Position numbers and translations under genes: made by a program. A stretch of 64,000 bases of DNA from Paralvinella palmiformis (Eukaryota > Annelida > Polychaeta > Terebellida > Alvinellidae): the NCBI GenBank assembly GCA_025642065.1, contig JAODUP010001297.1:1-64000 (forward strand), in the 5' to 3' direction. Positions within the stretch are counted from its first letter, which is position 1. Each line of letters begins with the position of its first letter. Below are positions 35,772-43,739 of the stretch, one piece after another. The notes under the pieces are model-generated. The model made no database searches. It was not told the DNA's origin and saw only the letters and a list, made by a program, of their open reading frames with translations.

Positions 35772-36580
35772 CCAATAACATAGGTGATGCAAATGATGCA
35801 TCACCCCTTATATTGACAGTATATAGGGATATTTTAGTTTAAAAAATAATCCTAAATTGTGTAAAGATTATTGTTTCGCTATGGATAACTAGGTTAAGTA
35901 ATACGTTCGAATTAAAAAAGAGCATATTCGATTAATCAAGCGGACAACTAAGTTTCCGGATTTCTGCTTTACAGATTACGATAGACTCGCCTCTGGAGCG
36001 ATTCTGCTTCTGTGAGGGTCTCCTGGCCGTCACCTGGATACCAATCAACGAGCAGTCAACCCCTCCAGTTACATACGGTGCGGGGTCACCGCGAGACGAG
36101 TACTTCAAGAATCCTCTTTTGCCTCAGAGGCAGAGATCACCGTTTGCAGTGGATGGGGGGTCGTATCGCCAGAAACCGAAAGACCATTACGCCAACGGCG
36201 GCAGTATGATGGGAATGCACAGAATGACGTCACGGGTGACGTCATCTTGTCAGGTTAATCGCGTGTTCCAGTCGGCGCCTATTGGGGCCGACGAGGCGGA
36301 AATGCCGAAGCGGCAGGTCGACGAAGGTGGGCCGGACGTTGAGGAGGACGGAGCGATCGACAGACCAATGGCGGACGAAATCACCAACAACGTGAAGTGT
36401 ATACGACAGCTGCTGAGACAGCTGGAAGATCGGCTCGACTGCCGCATGCACCACGACACCAATCAGCAGCTGGTGAAAAGGGACTGGCGAAAGGCGTCTC
36501 TCATTCTCGATCGGTTCTTCTTCGTCCTTTATCTCTTCCTAATTGTCGTCTCCATAGCGACGTTATTTCCGAGGCCATGA
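16961..36580 (+). CDS. nAChR-like Cys-loop receptor subunit, complete gene model (7 exons)
   Basis: A ligand-gated channel subunit of the plasma membrane. Join 16961-17040, 25152-25347, 25454-25563, 26824-27284, 32388-32474, 35008-35126 and 35975-36580: 1659 nt, 552 residues, every phase consistent. Order: signal peptide (1-27), extracellular domain with loop D Trp94, loop A Tyr127, Cys loop Cys161-Cys175 (13 residues between, with FPFD), loop B Trp182, M1 (about 247-270), M2 (280-299), M3 (313-335), long cytoplasmic loop, M4 ending near 547. Sequons at Asn49, Asn146, Asn190 and Asn230. Loop C aligns without gaps to alpha7 but has Asn230-Glu231 in place of the vicinal cysteines and Ser228 for a Tyr, so it is non-alpha by the usual rule. 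The M1-M2 link is Pro277-Asp278-Arg279 and 9' is Ser288. The family is certain; ligand and ion selectivity are not. Confidence 0.93.
17255..17334. repeat. CTCA / CTGA tetranucleotide tract
   Basis: ACTC units followed by GCTC and then ACTG units, about 80 bases. Confidence 0.85.
17770..18577. mobile_element. Foldback-like element with minisatellite inverted arms
   Basis: The left arm (17770-17967) and right arm (18411-18577) are inverted copies. Each outer part is made of 16-bp units: CGGGACAAGACCAAAT and CAGGACAAGACCGAAT at the left, the reverse complement (GATTCAATCTTGTCCC and variants) at the right. Inner parts also match: TGTTGATATGCGAGCAAACA against its complement, ending in TTTTAACACCTCC and GGAGGTGTTAAAA. 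The spacer is about 440 bp with no coding capacity. No clear target-site duplication was found. Confidence 0.7.
18125..18165 (+). repeat. 45-bp dispersed sequence, copy 2
   Basis: CTTGTTGAAGTTTGGGGTAG then a diverged end. It lies in the spacer of the foldback-like element. Confidence 0.55.
19140..20230 (+). pseudogene. Non-LTR retrotransposon reverse transcriptase, decayed
   Basis: Three pieces in order match a LINE reverse transcriptase: the fingers motif ([20 protein letters not shown]), then after a deletion the catalytic box [10 protein letters not shown] with downstream [10 protein letters not shown], then [17 protein letters not shown] later frame reads [20 protein letters not shown]. 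The palm A block with its first catalytic Asp is lost between 19338 and 19350, and there are frameshifts and stops, so the element is dead. Same strand as the host gene, inside intron 1. Probably Jockey/CR1-like; the clade is not certain. Confidence 0.85.
20313..20580 (+). repeat. LINE 3' end with ATTCATTTGTC tail repeats
   Basis: Short sequence ending AATTGGAAATAAATTCATTT followed by near-tandem copies of CATTTGTCATT. This resembles the short 3' tail repeats of many LINEs. It is separate from the decayed reverse transcriptase just upstream or its true 3' end. Confidence 0.45.
20628..20680 (+). repeat. 45-bp dispersed sequence, copy 3
   Basis: CACTTGTTGAAATTTGGAGT followed by AGAGACCCCTGGCTGTAGC. 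Closest to the copy at 8660. Confidence 0.55.
21600..21700. repeat. 15-bp minisatellite (GGACATTTAGCCAAC)
   Basis: About six units, with CAACGGATATTTAGC and CAATGGACACTTAGC as variants, ending in a diverged TATTTCGCCAACATTC. Unit size and style resemble the arms of the foldback-like elements at 17770 and 27564. No inverted partner was found nearby. Confidence 0.75.
21806..22030. repeat. Two tandem copies of a roughly 128-bp unit
   Basis: AATTCATTGTACGAATGTAA with CACAAAGTGATGTCTCATAT and CTAAAATTTGCAAAC recurs one unit later as AATTCATTTTACGAATATAA, CACAAAGTAATGTCTCATAC and CTAAAATTTGCAAAC. Confidence 0.7.
22306..22812 (-). pseudogene. MULE-type transposase fragment (FLYWCH-associated family)
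   Basis: Reading on the minus strand, one frame gives [32 protein letters not shown], a stop, RKIKDAGVL, then [20 protein letters not shown] and [20 protein letters not shown]. The order (GC...H-L-x-Q-x-x-W, then W-x-x-H, P-R-T-N-N, H-P-x-x-W-x-x-I-D-x-L-K) is that of the C-terminal part of MULE-like transposases abundant in invertebrates. The stop (TAG, about 22585) sits where the family has Trp, so a single TGG-to-TAG change is likely. The FLYWCH domain and the first catalytic residues are not seen. It lies in receptor intron 1, antisense to the gene. Confidence 0.75.
22869..23316. repeat. Three tandem copies of a roughly 150-bp unit
   Basis: Units begin at about 22875, 23024 and 23178 with CCACTAGCCTATAGAAGCCA or a variant and contain CGTTCCAGGTGAAAGAA, GTCATTGGGGATGAT and ATTGCATTGG. 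It directly follows the MULE fragment and may belong to that element's end. Confidence 0.75.
23570..23760 (+). repeat. tRNA-like SINE family C
   Basis: Head GGCATGGCTGAGCCATTAGA (A-box) and CGCGGTTCAAATTCTG (B-box), then a body with CAATCGGAGTATAGACCGAC and GCTCGTCATTATGTGAG. The body differs from families A and B. The second half does not fold back into an acceptor stem, so it is not a tRNA gene. Confidence 0.6.
25152..25347 (+). CDS. Receptor exon 2: mature N-terminus
   Basis: Acceptor CTTTTTTGCTTTTTCAG is very good. Residues 27-92: N-terminal helix ([14 protein letters not shown]), a sequon (Asn49), [19 protein letters not shown] matching the first beta strands of nAChRs, and LVLSVWIKM. 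Donor ATGGTAATC leaves phase 0. Confidence 0.9.
25454..25563 (+). CDS. Receptor exon 3: loops D and A
   Basis: Residues 93-128: [14 protein letters not shown], then [16 protein letters not shown]. These are the loop D Trp (94) and the loop A WLPDIxLYN motif (Tyr127). The acceptor is CTTTTCCTAGTAG with two possible AGs; the downstream one is needed because the upstream one would add TAG in frame. Donor GTAAGT leaves phase 2. Confidence 0.92.
25798..25985 (+). repeat. tRNA-derived SINE family A, in receptor intron 3
   Basis: Head CACCTCCATGGCCTAACGGG with TTTCGGTTCAAACTGT, then TTTCATCTTTCACTTCGTTC and TTAGCCCATTTAGCCTACC. Sense orientation relative to the gene. Confidence 0.8.
26706..26763. 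repeat. Pyrimidine tract (C and CT runs)
   Basis: Runs of C and CT about 60 bases upstream of the exon 4 acceptor, then TATATATAT. Confidence 0.85.
26824..27284 (+). CDS. Receptor exon 4: Cys loop, loops B and C, M1
   Basis: Residues 130-282. [15 protein letters not shown] is the 13-residue Cys loop; FGSWTY is loop B with Trp182; the loop C stretch (212-240) lacks vicinal cysteines. [11 protein letters not shown] leads into M1 with the conserved Pro258-Cys259, then [12 protein letters not shown]. Acceptor TATTTCAG at 26823; donor GTAAGT leaves phase 1 inside the first turns of M2. The open frame running on past the donor is intron plus TA repeat. Confidence 0.95.
27299..27420. repeat. TA then GATA microsatellite
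   Basis: About 26 TA units to 27350, then GATA/GCTA tetranucleotides. It starts only 15 bases after the exon 4 donor. Confidence 0.9.
27564..28186. mobile_element. Foldback-like element with 15-bp unit inverted arms
   Basis: The left arm (27564-27660) has CACCGAACAAATGTCCACTG and GGACAAATGC units; the right arm (28108-28180) has the inverted form, about five units of GGTGAGCATTTGTCT. The interior is AT-rich and non-coding. Same design as 17770-18577 with a different unit sequence. No target-site duplication recognised. Confidence 0.65.
28494..28596. repeat. TTA trinucleotide tract
   Basis: About 33 ATT units with T-run interruptions. Confidence 0.9.
28867..28930. repeat. Degenerate minisatellite (GGGAAAAAGTTTACA-like)
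   Basis: About four units: CACTGGAAAAAAGTC, GAGAAAAGACACG, GGAAAAAGTTTACAG, GGAAAAGGTCATAAAT. Style as in the foldback arms, but weak and unpaired. Confidence 0.4.
29229..29475. repeat. TA and ACAT microsatellites
   Basis: About 36 TA units (29235-29305), then CATG and ATAC tetranucleotides (29370-29475). All open frames across it (Ile-Tyr, Tyr-Val repeats) are artefacts. Confidence 0.95.
29846..30150 (+). repeat. tRNA-like SINE family D
   Basis: Head GATGGCGTAGTTAGTTAGAG (A-box) and CGCGGGTTCGAGGCTCC (B-box), then CGTCATAAGGCAACTTGTTC, GTTTTATGCTCCCTTGGGAG and an end of GGCGTTATATAAACATGAG followed by ATT units. The 3' end and ATT tail are typical of a SINE rather than a tRNA gene. Confidence 0.7.
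30198..30248. repeat. TTA trinucleotide tract
   Basis: About 16 ATT units just after SINE family D. Confidence 0.85.
30692..30955 (+). other. Unrecognised open frame in intron 4
   Basis: 87 codons starting at an ATG, balanced composition (for example [20 protein letters not shown]), no repeat, no recognised domain, no clear splice signals at its ends. It is in the sense direction within the receptor intron. It may be chance or a decayed element; I do not assign a function. Confidence 0.15.
31085..31200 (+). repeat. tRNA-like element
   Basis: CGGCGATAGCTAAGCTGCTA (A-box-like) and CATCAGTTCGAGGTCTC (B-box-like) about 50 bases apart. No acceptor-stem pairing seen; probably a SINE head. Confidence 0.4.
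31836..31902 (-). repeat. tRNA-like element
   Basis: On the minus strand: GGCGTCTCAGCGGCGCAGTG, GTTGAGCGCTG and then GGTTGTAGGTTCCAACCC. Looks like a SINE head in reverse orientation. Confidence 0.4.
32229..32307. repeat. CA, C-run and TA microsatellite
   Basis: AC units, GTGCGCGTGC, a C run, AC units and about 18 TA units, ending 80 bases before the exon 5 acceptor. Confidence 0.9.
32388..32474 (+). CDS. Receptor exon 5: pore-lining M2
   Basis: 87 nt, residues 284-311: [16 protein letters not shown], then [12 protein letters not shown]. Gapless against human alpha7, this places Glu299 at 20', five Leu from 12' to 16', Ser288 at 9' and Phe287 at 8'. Acceptor TTTATTTTCAG, donor GTAAAT, phase 1 on both sides. 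So short an exon is easily missed by gene finders. Confidence 0.9.
32739..32788. repeat. TA microsatellite
   Basis: About 24 TA units preceded by irregular AATACT units. Confidence 0.9.
33120..33920 (-). pseudogene. LINE reverse transcriptase remnant, antisense in intron 5
   Basis: On the minus strand, from right to left: [18 protein letters not shown] (palm A block, with His where Asp is usual), then [17 protein letters not shown] (catalytic box, Asn in place of the second Asp), [20 protein letters not shown], and finally [20 protein letters not shown] and [11 protein letters not shown]. Frameshifts separate the blocks. It is a different LINE type from the one in intron 1, since its C-terminal block resembles elements with an L-x-SK-x-x-x-FCxAWRK-x-VR tail. 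Confidence 0.8.
33941..34000. repeat. 12-bp minisatellite, five units
   Basis: CTGGATGGTAGA and CTAGATGGTAGA repeated exactly five times over 60 bases. Confidence 0.9.
34178..34236. repeat. AAT trinucleotide tract
   Basis: About 19 ATA/AAT units. Confidence 0.9.
34628..34710. repeat. CA then GA microsatellite
   Basis: About 20 AC units followed by about 18 GA units, abutting the head of the next SINE. Confidence 0.9.
34711..34896 (+). repeat. tRNA-derived SINE family A, in receptor intron 5
   Basis: Head GGCGCCTTCGTGGTCTAATT with GGTAGCGCGTTGG, degenerate B-box GTTAGAATCTC, body TTTCATCTTTGACTTCGCTT to AAATATCAATCATCATC. It ends 110 bases before the exon 6 acceptor. Confidence 0.85.
35008..35126 (+). 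CDS. Receptor exon 6: M3
   Basis: Residues 312-351: Gly312 split across the junction, then [20 protein letters not shown] (M3), [19 protein letters not shown], which matches the start of the cytoplasmic loop (Pro-x-Trp-x-Arg). Acceptor TATTTACAG, donor AAGGTAACA, phase 0. The intron's tandem repeat starts at the fifth intron base. Confidence 0.92.
35127..35560. repeat. CAA/CAT minisatellite at the exon 6 donor
   Basis: CAA and CAT triplets organised in at least four higher-order units, each with AGAGTACAACCAATAAGAAC, AACAACAGCATCAAC and CATCATCATC. Units vary in length. The sense frame continues open from exon 6 to a TGA at 35457 as a Thr/Ser-rich stretch. Confidence 0.9.
35727..35769. repeat. 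TA microsatellite
   Basis: About 21 TA units in receptor intron 6. Confidence 0.9.
35975..36580 (+). CDS. Receptor exon 7: cytoplasmic loop, M4 and stop
   Basis: Residues 352-552, opening [20 protein letters not shown] polar variable loop follows, then an amphipathic MA helix ([20 protein letters not shown]), [16 protein letters not shown] as the conserved entry to M4 and [16 protein letters not shown] at the end. TGA at 36578. Acceptor TTTCTGCTTTACAG. The exon is GC-rich compared with its surroundings. Confidence 0.95.
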   Translation: MTIDSPLERFCFCEGLLAVTWIPINEQSTPPVTYGAGSPRDEYFKNPLLPQRQRSPFAVDGGSYRQKPKDHYANGGSMMGMHRMTSRVTSSCQVNRVFQSAPIGADEAEMPKRQVDEGGPDVEEDGAIDRPMADEITNNVKCIRQLLRQLEDRLDCRMHHDTNQQLVKRDWRKASLILDRFFFVLYLFLIVVSIATLFPRP

Positions 36581-37447
36581 TCCGGACGCCGACACAACAG
36601 TGGCAAGGATACATATAGTGTACTACCTGAAAGATCCGTATGCAGAAAATACTGTTTAAAAACAACCTTCTGTACTCATGGCGGATCCAACTGTGGGCAA
36701 CCGTTACCTTTCGCCGCATTGGATTCGATGTCCGTCAGGTGAACAAATTAGATTAGTAGGTGACACGACGATTTTTAACTATTATGCATTGATTCTACTG
36801 TTGCGACTGCATTTACACTCGCTGCTGATACTGCTACTATTACCGCAACTACTACTGCTACAACTACTACTTCTACTATCGCTGCCACTATTATAGGTTA
36901 ATAACGTGCAAGAACAATATAATCCATCTCTCCTCTGTTGTCCCAAAAGTTATGTTCGTGTTTGTGTTCTAGTTAAATATGTATCGAAATGTTGATGATA
37001 CATTTGAGTGTTACAAGCCAAGTGGATTTAGTTATGGTAATTCGTGTTTTAGTAACCCCCCCCCCCCCCAACAATATAGCTCGCAACAACGTCAATTGTA
37101 AACGTTAGCATAACTCTCATTTGTACAGAGACTATTCTAGTAATATTGTTGAAGTATTCTGTCGAATTTATGCAGTTGAGTCAGAAATACTGTAAATTGT
37201 GGACATCAACAAGAACTATCCCAACAATGTTCTTTCTAGAATAGAACAGTGAGTGCACGAGGGAATGAATTATTGTATGGGTGACTGAATGAGTGAGTGA
37301 GCGACTGACTGAATTACCGAATGAATGGAGGAGTGTTTTAGCCTCGGCTGTGGCTATGATCTGGTTATATGACGGAAGTGTCAATATTTCGACAAATAAT
37401 AGGTGAAATATCTTACATAATAATGTAACAGATATAAGAATTTTTTT

Positions 37448-37565
37448 TTCTTTGAGTGCTTTATTTTTCGGGGAGAATCCCCAGGCTGTCGCTTATTCAG
37501 CACAGCCTCTATGTTGGTGCGGTTGAGTAACCTCATCCCCCACCACTCACAGGGGAGTAGTACGG
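37448..37565 (-). repeat. SINE family B, 3' fragment
   Basis: It starts (as the family's 3' end in reverse) TTTTTCGGGGAGAATC, like the copy at 46423, and continues with GCACAGCCTCTATG and CCCCACCACTCACAGG, which match 57775-57830 in reverse. Confidence 0.7.
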
Positions 37566-37624
37566 AAATTACCCAAAACACGGCATTGCTTATCTCTGCG
37601 CCAATCCATAAAGCATGAAATTTC

Positions 37625-37626
<2 letters not shown>

Positions 37627-37688
<62 letters not shown>
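37627..37688. repeat. TA microsatellite
   Basis: About 30 TA units. Confidence 0.95.
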
Positions 37689-37690
<2 letters not shown>

Positions 37691-37802
37691 CAGGTAATAT
37701 ACATATTACCTGATTATACAGATAAACTGTAACATAGAGCGCTCGAGCGCTCGCGCTCACTCGAGTGTTCATGCGTATGACCATAAGCATGTGTGCTAGT
37801 TC

Positions 37803-37808
<6 letters not shown>

Positions 37809-37861
<53 letters not shown>

Positions 37862-37870
37862 ATATATATA
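37809..37870. repeat. TA microsatellite
   Basis: About 30 TA units with one phase slip, 120 bases after the previous tract. Confidence 0.95.
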
Positions 37871-38040
37871 CAAATATTGATATTAATATAATTTCCGTAT
37901 AACCCTCTTTCATGTATTATGTTTTAGATAATCTCCCATTATTCCATTCATACTCACACCCTTGTCCCATGTCCTTATTCAGGACTATACGACTTTTCTT
38001 AATTAATAACTCGTAGGAACCAAATTCATTGTTTTCTGAC

Positions 38041-38046
38041 AATAAA
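38041..38046 (+). promoter_or_regulatory. Possible poly(A) signal AATAAA
   Basis: First canonical signal downstream of the receptor stop, followed within 30 bases by T/G-rich sequence (GTTATTTTGTTTTCG). Confidence 0.3.
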
Positions 38047-38795
38047 ACATATTATTCATTCTATGTTATTTTGTTTTCGTCCATTTTGCTTGATATACGT
38101 CATGTCACACGACGGCTGTCACGCTGTGTTGCCAGTGTGTATGTCAGTGATATAAGCCAGTCTCAACAGATGTCTTCCACCGACTGTCTCTTGACATACC
38201 AAATCCACGTGTATTAATCGGATTAATGCTTGGGGTTTGAGGGGGGGGGGTGTTAACCACGACAAATTGCCGTTATTCTCTGTTTTTATACGCTACAATT
38301 ACACGTTGTTTACAAATACAGCACGGAATTATAATTTACCATATTTGTATAAAAAATCTTGTTATGAAGTTACTTCTATGTGAATGTCGACTTCCATACT
38401 CCATGATAGCCAGGTGAATTACGCTTTAAAGATGATGTGGCCACGATAAACACGACCTGGTATATTGACAATACATTCATCACCATATTCTCTGTCAACA
38501 GAAATAATTCAGTATGAAAGGAGATGTCACAATGTGCTCAACACCCCGATATTTAGTTTATTACATAAATAAATATTCTTGTTGTCTACTCCTTGTCATA
38601 TTCGTCTGTGGTATAACAAACTTGATATCTCATCCTCATGCCATCTGTGTCTGTCAGACATGGAGAGCACGTAGTCAGCAACAGGTGGAAGATGGCAGAA
38701 TATATTCTGGATACGTTCCTTAGCCCCAGGATGAGGAGGTCGGATGACAACGAACAAGACAAATAACCAAATCAGGAATGTTTGTATCATACTTA

Positions 38796-39062
<267 letters not shown>

Positions 39063-39699
39063 TAGATGTTTTTATCTATTAATGAATCAATAAATATCAA
39101 TATATCGATAAATCAATATCAATAAACACGGACACACACAAATATATATTAAAAGAGAGAAAATTATTTGAATTGTTTTTAAATTCACAAATCAAGAATT
39201 CAGTATATGCTGGTGGGAGGAACAAAGAATTAGAGAATGGAAGGAAAACTAACAAGAACAAATGTTGTAGTGTAGACAACCACTTCGCTGTATCCTTAAA
39301 TTTGTCCTCTTTAGTCTATCAGTGATGGGTTGACATTAATCTGTAAACCAAACAGAACAGGATATCTCAAAACATATCTTGTCGCGATGAGAAGGCAACT
39401 GCTAATCTACTTGTTTTCTTATTGAGACAGCCAATGTGTTTCGGAAATGTGAAGTTAATTTTGCGATAGATTCTTCCCTGTGAAGCCACCGTGCCAGAAA
39501 ATCCCAATCTTTGCCAGTTGATTATCGTCAGGTGATCAAGGTAATGGACATATGGTGTGGTTTTTTGGGTAAACGATACACAAAATATACCTTCCAAATG
39601 ATGGCTATTATATAAACGGACAAACTCTTTTCAAATGATCACCAATAAAAGGTGATCATTAAAAAGTGTTTTTTGTTGGCATTAATTTGTTCAATAAAC
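39063..39699. other. Gene-free stretch
   Basis: AT-rich; the minus-strand open frame at 39367-39597 has no recognised motif. Confidence 0.45.
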
Positions 39700-39905
39700 A
39701 ATAGATTGAGTTGTACCATTGTAGTCATAACATGTATGTTGATATACATACGGCGCAATACCCAACCTAATTAATATTGACGACACTCATAGTCGATGAC
39801 ACTAGTCCTAAATTTGATATTTGGAACAAATTACCTTGTTGTATACGAAATGCTAAAACCCAAACCACTAATTTGGGACATTGAATGGTTCAAGTGGGGT
39901 GTAGG
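39700..39905 (-). repeat. Low-copy repeat L, copy 3 (inverted fragment)
   Basis: On the minus strand it reads ACTTGAACCATTCAATGTCC, CAAATTAGTGGTTTGGGTTT, CATTTCGTATACAACAAGG, CAATATTAATTAGGTTGGGT, ATTGCGCCGTATGTATATC. The same blocks in the same order lie at 46275-46680 and, more diverged, at 59205-59380. It lacks the SINE present in copy 1. Confidence 0.75.
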
Positions 39906-40412
39906 TTAAAAGCCCCCCAGAATTAAAAAAAAATATGTTCACCAGTTCATAAGATTTATTTGAAAAATTGGCAACATATGTTCAGCTTTTCAAAAGTATA
40001 GATTCATACAAAATATATTCATTAAAATATATAAAGCACACATATCATAACTGTTCATTGTCGCTACTACCACCTAATACAGTACCCGAAAGCTATCAGG
40101 AGAGTGGAAATATCTTTCTTTCCAATCCTGGCCTCAGTACAGAGTGTATTGAGTGTCTGTTGGAGATATCTGGTTGAGGCTTGTATATGCTTCTTTGGAT
40201 GTCTCAACTTGCAGATTGTCTTTTCTCAAGTTGATGGTCAGCTTCCCGACTATAGGGTGAGATAATCCAACCAGGGATTGGAAAGCCCTGTTCCAAGATT
40301 CATATAAACTGTGGTGTCAAAATGGTTATGATATGTATGTAGCAAGTCACCACTGAACCACACGCACGTGTTGTTTGTTGCGAGCTGTGGTATCAAATGG
40401 TATGTTTTTACG
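39906..40412. other. Gene-free stretch
   Basis: No motif, repeat or element end recognised. Confidence 0.4.
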
Positions 40413-40472
40413 TGCTTCCGCTTTTTGTACGTAGCCTGCATGTAGCCGCTTTCCTGTGGGCGTGACATATTT
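40413..40472 (+). repeat. 60-bp direct repeat, copy 1
   Basis: TGCTTCCGCTTTTTGTACGT through GCATGTAGCCGCTTTCC to GTGGGCGTGACATATTT. It differs from 41116-41174 by one base change and one missing T. Confidence 0.85.
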
Positions 40473-41115
40473 GTCGCGTACGAAAAGCGAATTAGCTGGT
40501 TCCCACAGGCTGATGAGTAGACCAGACACGTGCTTAGGTATACGCATACATCTATCAATATGTTGAGGTAAGGAACATTTTATTTTGAGATTAATGTATG
40601 TATAGTTGTATTTAGATTTATGGAGGTAGGTTTCGAAGGATGTTTAGATATGTTGATGCTCTGTGCCTGTTGCCTCTTACTATGTACCCTAAAACGCACA
40701 TTGCCCGTGCCAGACATCTTATCTATTTCCATCCAGATTCCTTATTACACCAATGTAAGAAAGTTATGTCGTTATTAAAACATGTTGAGTTTATTAGCTT
40801 TGTTATGTATAATGTAGAATCTATATTGTTGTCCTCTTATGTGGTCTGGCGAAACGACGTGTCATTCGCAGTATCGAAGATCTGCCTGAAATCCGCTCTT
40901 CTCGACCATGGGTCAAATAGATCAAGTGGATAGGCGCTTTAATTTAGATCCCACCACACCTAACTGCATATACTTAGGGACGCTAAATTAAACGTGAATG
41001 AACGTTCCCTTAGTGATGAACGGAAATCGAGTAAATCATAGTATTTACTGAGGTTTGAGACGATATTTCGTTGTAGTCCAGTACTAATCCATTGCGCGGT
41101 ATTGCTACTTTGTAT
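40473..41115. other. Interval between the 60-bp direct repeats
   Basis: Holds an unrecognised 97-codon open frame (40640-40933, + strand) without domain or repeat features. I do not assign it. Confidence 0.3.
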
Positions 41116-41174
41116 TGCTTCCGCTTTTGTACGTAGCCTGCATGTAGCCGCTTTGCTGTGGGCGTGACATATTT
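41116..41174 (+). repeat. 60-bp direct repeat, copy 2
   Basis: Near-identical partner of 40413-40472; flanking sequences differ on both sides. Confidence 0.85.
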
Positions 41175-41898
41175 AAATTGCAATTGCACTACAGTTCAAT
41201 AGAAACAAATTCAATGAACCATGCCGCTGCCAAGATACTAATTGCAGTTATGAGGATCAAAGGGATCATCATATAATCTCATTTAATATAACGTTTTAAT
41301 AGATTATCTAATTTCCAAAATTGAATTTCGTATTAATATCACTTTTTATCTGAAAGTAAGGGCATTTCATACTGAAGGGCTTTTGTCCGTTTACCGGTTC
41401 GTGTACCAGAGAATGTTTTTGTTTATAGCAATTGTCAAACGGGAAAACGAATAACTGGCATTTTACAACATTTAAAAATGTTATTCTGGCTCTCATGTAA
41501 TCATATTAATGTCCGTTGGTTTGAAGCTGAGTGGCTGTAATTTAACATATTTCTGGTATATTAAATATTGTAATTTATAACCTAATATTTACTGTAACAA
41601 TAACCCAACTAATTGAACCTCTGCCAGGTTAGAAATTCTCTATTAATAGCATTTAATAACATTAATATTTTCTTGCTGTTAAATAATGATAGTTTCTGTG
41701 TAACCAGAGGATTCTCTTGGATTGATATCTGCTTAACAAATTCTGCTGCCTGGATGTTTATTAAACGCGCATACCTCTAGGTTATTTGTTAAGTGAAATA
41801 AGTTGAAAACACCATGTATTAGCCACTTTAAGTGTGTATGTGTGTGTGATTGAATATGTGTATTTCTGTACATGTATGTGTATGTGAGTGTATGTGTG

Positions 41899-41904
<6 letters not shown>

Positions 41905-41961
<57 letters not shown>

Positions 41962-41971
41962 TATATATATA
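41905..41971. repeat. TA microsatellite with GT flanks
   Basis: About 33 TA units with one slip, bracketed by GT-rich stretches from about 41830 to 42007. Confidence 0.95.
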
Positions 41972-42007
41972 CATGTGCGTGTGTGTGTGTGCGTGCGTGC
42001 GTGTGTT

Positions 42008-42734
42008 ATATATGTGTCACTATCCGTGTTTTTGTGTTTGTTTATACCAGTTTGTCTGTGTTATTATAACTTACAGTTTTCTTATAGTATGTAAATTAAG
42101 GCACCAATGTCAAGTTGTTTACACTGGTGTAAACCCTGGATACGAGATAACTTCCAAGATACCACCCGCTCCACATAGTGCTGGACTCCATGTAATGGGA
42201 TACTCTAGCGAGCATGCCCGAGTAATAGTTACTGATACTACGAGAAAAGGGATATACTATAATTACATTCATGACTTTTACGCATTTTGCATCAAATCAG
42301 ATTCTACATTTAAGGCAAGGCTATCAGATTCGGTATTATGTAAATCCTTTAATCCGAAAAAGATGAGCACAGTCCTCATTCTACCTCCTTGTTAGGACTG
42401 TTTGAAATCCTATTTACAACTCACAAGACCTATGTCCTTATTCTTAGATATACCTCTTCACGGATTACTGTTAATGTGTTCTTAATAAAGCGCTGTGTGT
42501 TGTAGATTATTGATGATTTCCTACTCTAACCTTCCGGAAACTTTGAGGAACGTATATACGATTACAAGTAAATTATGAGTTAAACATGCTTCTCATTTCG
42601 GGGAATATTTAAATGTCATTTACATGTGAACGCCATTGAGTTATGTTTGCTAATAGACTGATAACAAATAACTAAAGAAAGAATGAATATATTATGTAAT
42701 AATTGTGAGGAATTGATGGTCCTACTGTGGTAAA
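42008..42734. other. Stretch with one unrecognised open frame
   Basis: The + frame to 42395 has about 100 non-repetitive codons (GYEITSKIPPAPHSAGLHVM as a sample) after the microsatellite. No known motif, no splice evidence. A chance frame is as likely as a decayed element. Confidence 0.2.
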
Positions 42735-42793
42735 GGGAGGGAGGCAGGGAGGGAGACAGAGGGAGAGAGTGACAGAGAGAGAGAGAGAGAGAG
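42735..42793. repeat. GA-rich microsatellite
   Basis: GGGA and GA units. Confidence 0.85.
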
Positions 42794-43739
42794 GACGATG
42801 CACCGTGGGGATATTCCATAGCCGCTCCATTTATGTCACTTGATTTCAAGAATAGTTTGACACTATGCATACTAGTGTTATTCACATAATAAGTTATGGT
42901 CTATTTCCAAAATTATGAAACATTAGGGAGAAATTGACGCCATAATATATCCGATAAATACTATTTATTGAAGTAAAGACTTCATCAATAAAAACCGAGG
43001 AACACCCCTTTGTATGCACTGTATTTTCTTGTTTATAGGATAATTTTTTTCGGTATTTTCTGTATATCTCACCGCTATGCTGATATTAGGTAGTTCCAGT
43101 TATGTCTTAAATTGGCTAAATTAGAATGGATGACTAGTCAGCGATAGTTCATTCCTTGGTGTATGACAGTTTTGAAGCTTGGAGATAGAATCCTCTCAGT
43201 AATCACGGTAGATCAGTTATCTTAAATAATATATCACCGGATTGAGTTACGTTTATAAAATGTCTGCTACAAAACTAAAAATAGACACATGAAACAATCA
43301 GAGAGATAGAGATGCAGACGAAATAGATAGAAAGGTAGACAGTCAGGCGCGCACGCACGCACGCACACTATATGACATTCTTCTGGTGGAGAACAGATTT
43401 TTGTTTTCCAGGCTAGCAATAAATTCATTAAAGAATTAATACTCTATGGAGTCCTTTAAGTATTCTGCATTTGTAGGATTGAGTATTGTCTTATAAGGAA
43501 TCGCGACCGAGACAACTGGTATAATTTACGAATATGCTAATTTGGAAATAATAAAAGACTGTAAATATAATATATTATTATAATATTTCTTACCCAGTTG
43601 ACTGTAGGTTGGTATCCCGTTTAGGGTGGTGTATCCCACATTGTCGTGTAGTTATTGTTGAGGTTTGTATTGACTTAGAACGATGATGGGTTCTGTTCCA
43701 ATATATGGTGATAGAAGTTTATACTAATTGCACTTTTAT
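42794..43739. other. Gene-free stretch
   Basis: AT-rich, with a short GCAC tract near 43350. Nothing else seen. Confidence 0.45.

Larger units (their letters stand above)
36581..38050 (+). other. Probable receptor 3' UTR and flank
   Basis: No coding signal after the stop. Holds a C run (about 37060), a SINE B fragment and two TA tracts, and reaches the first AATAAA at 38041. The true 3' end could be earlier through a variant signal. Confidence 0.4.

Noticed and set aside
40640..40933. 97-codon open frame between the 60-bp repeats
   Set aside because: No recognisable domain and ordinary AT-rich composition; likely chance.
42008..42395. Open frame of about 100 non-repetitive codons after the TA tract
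   Set aside because: No motif, no start context, no splice evidence; kept only as a note.
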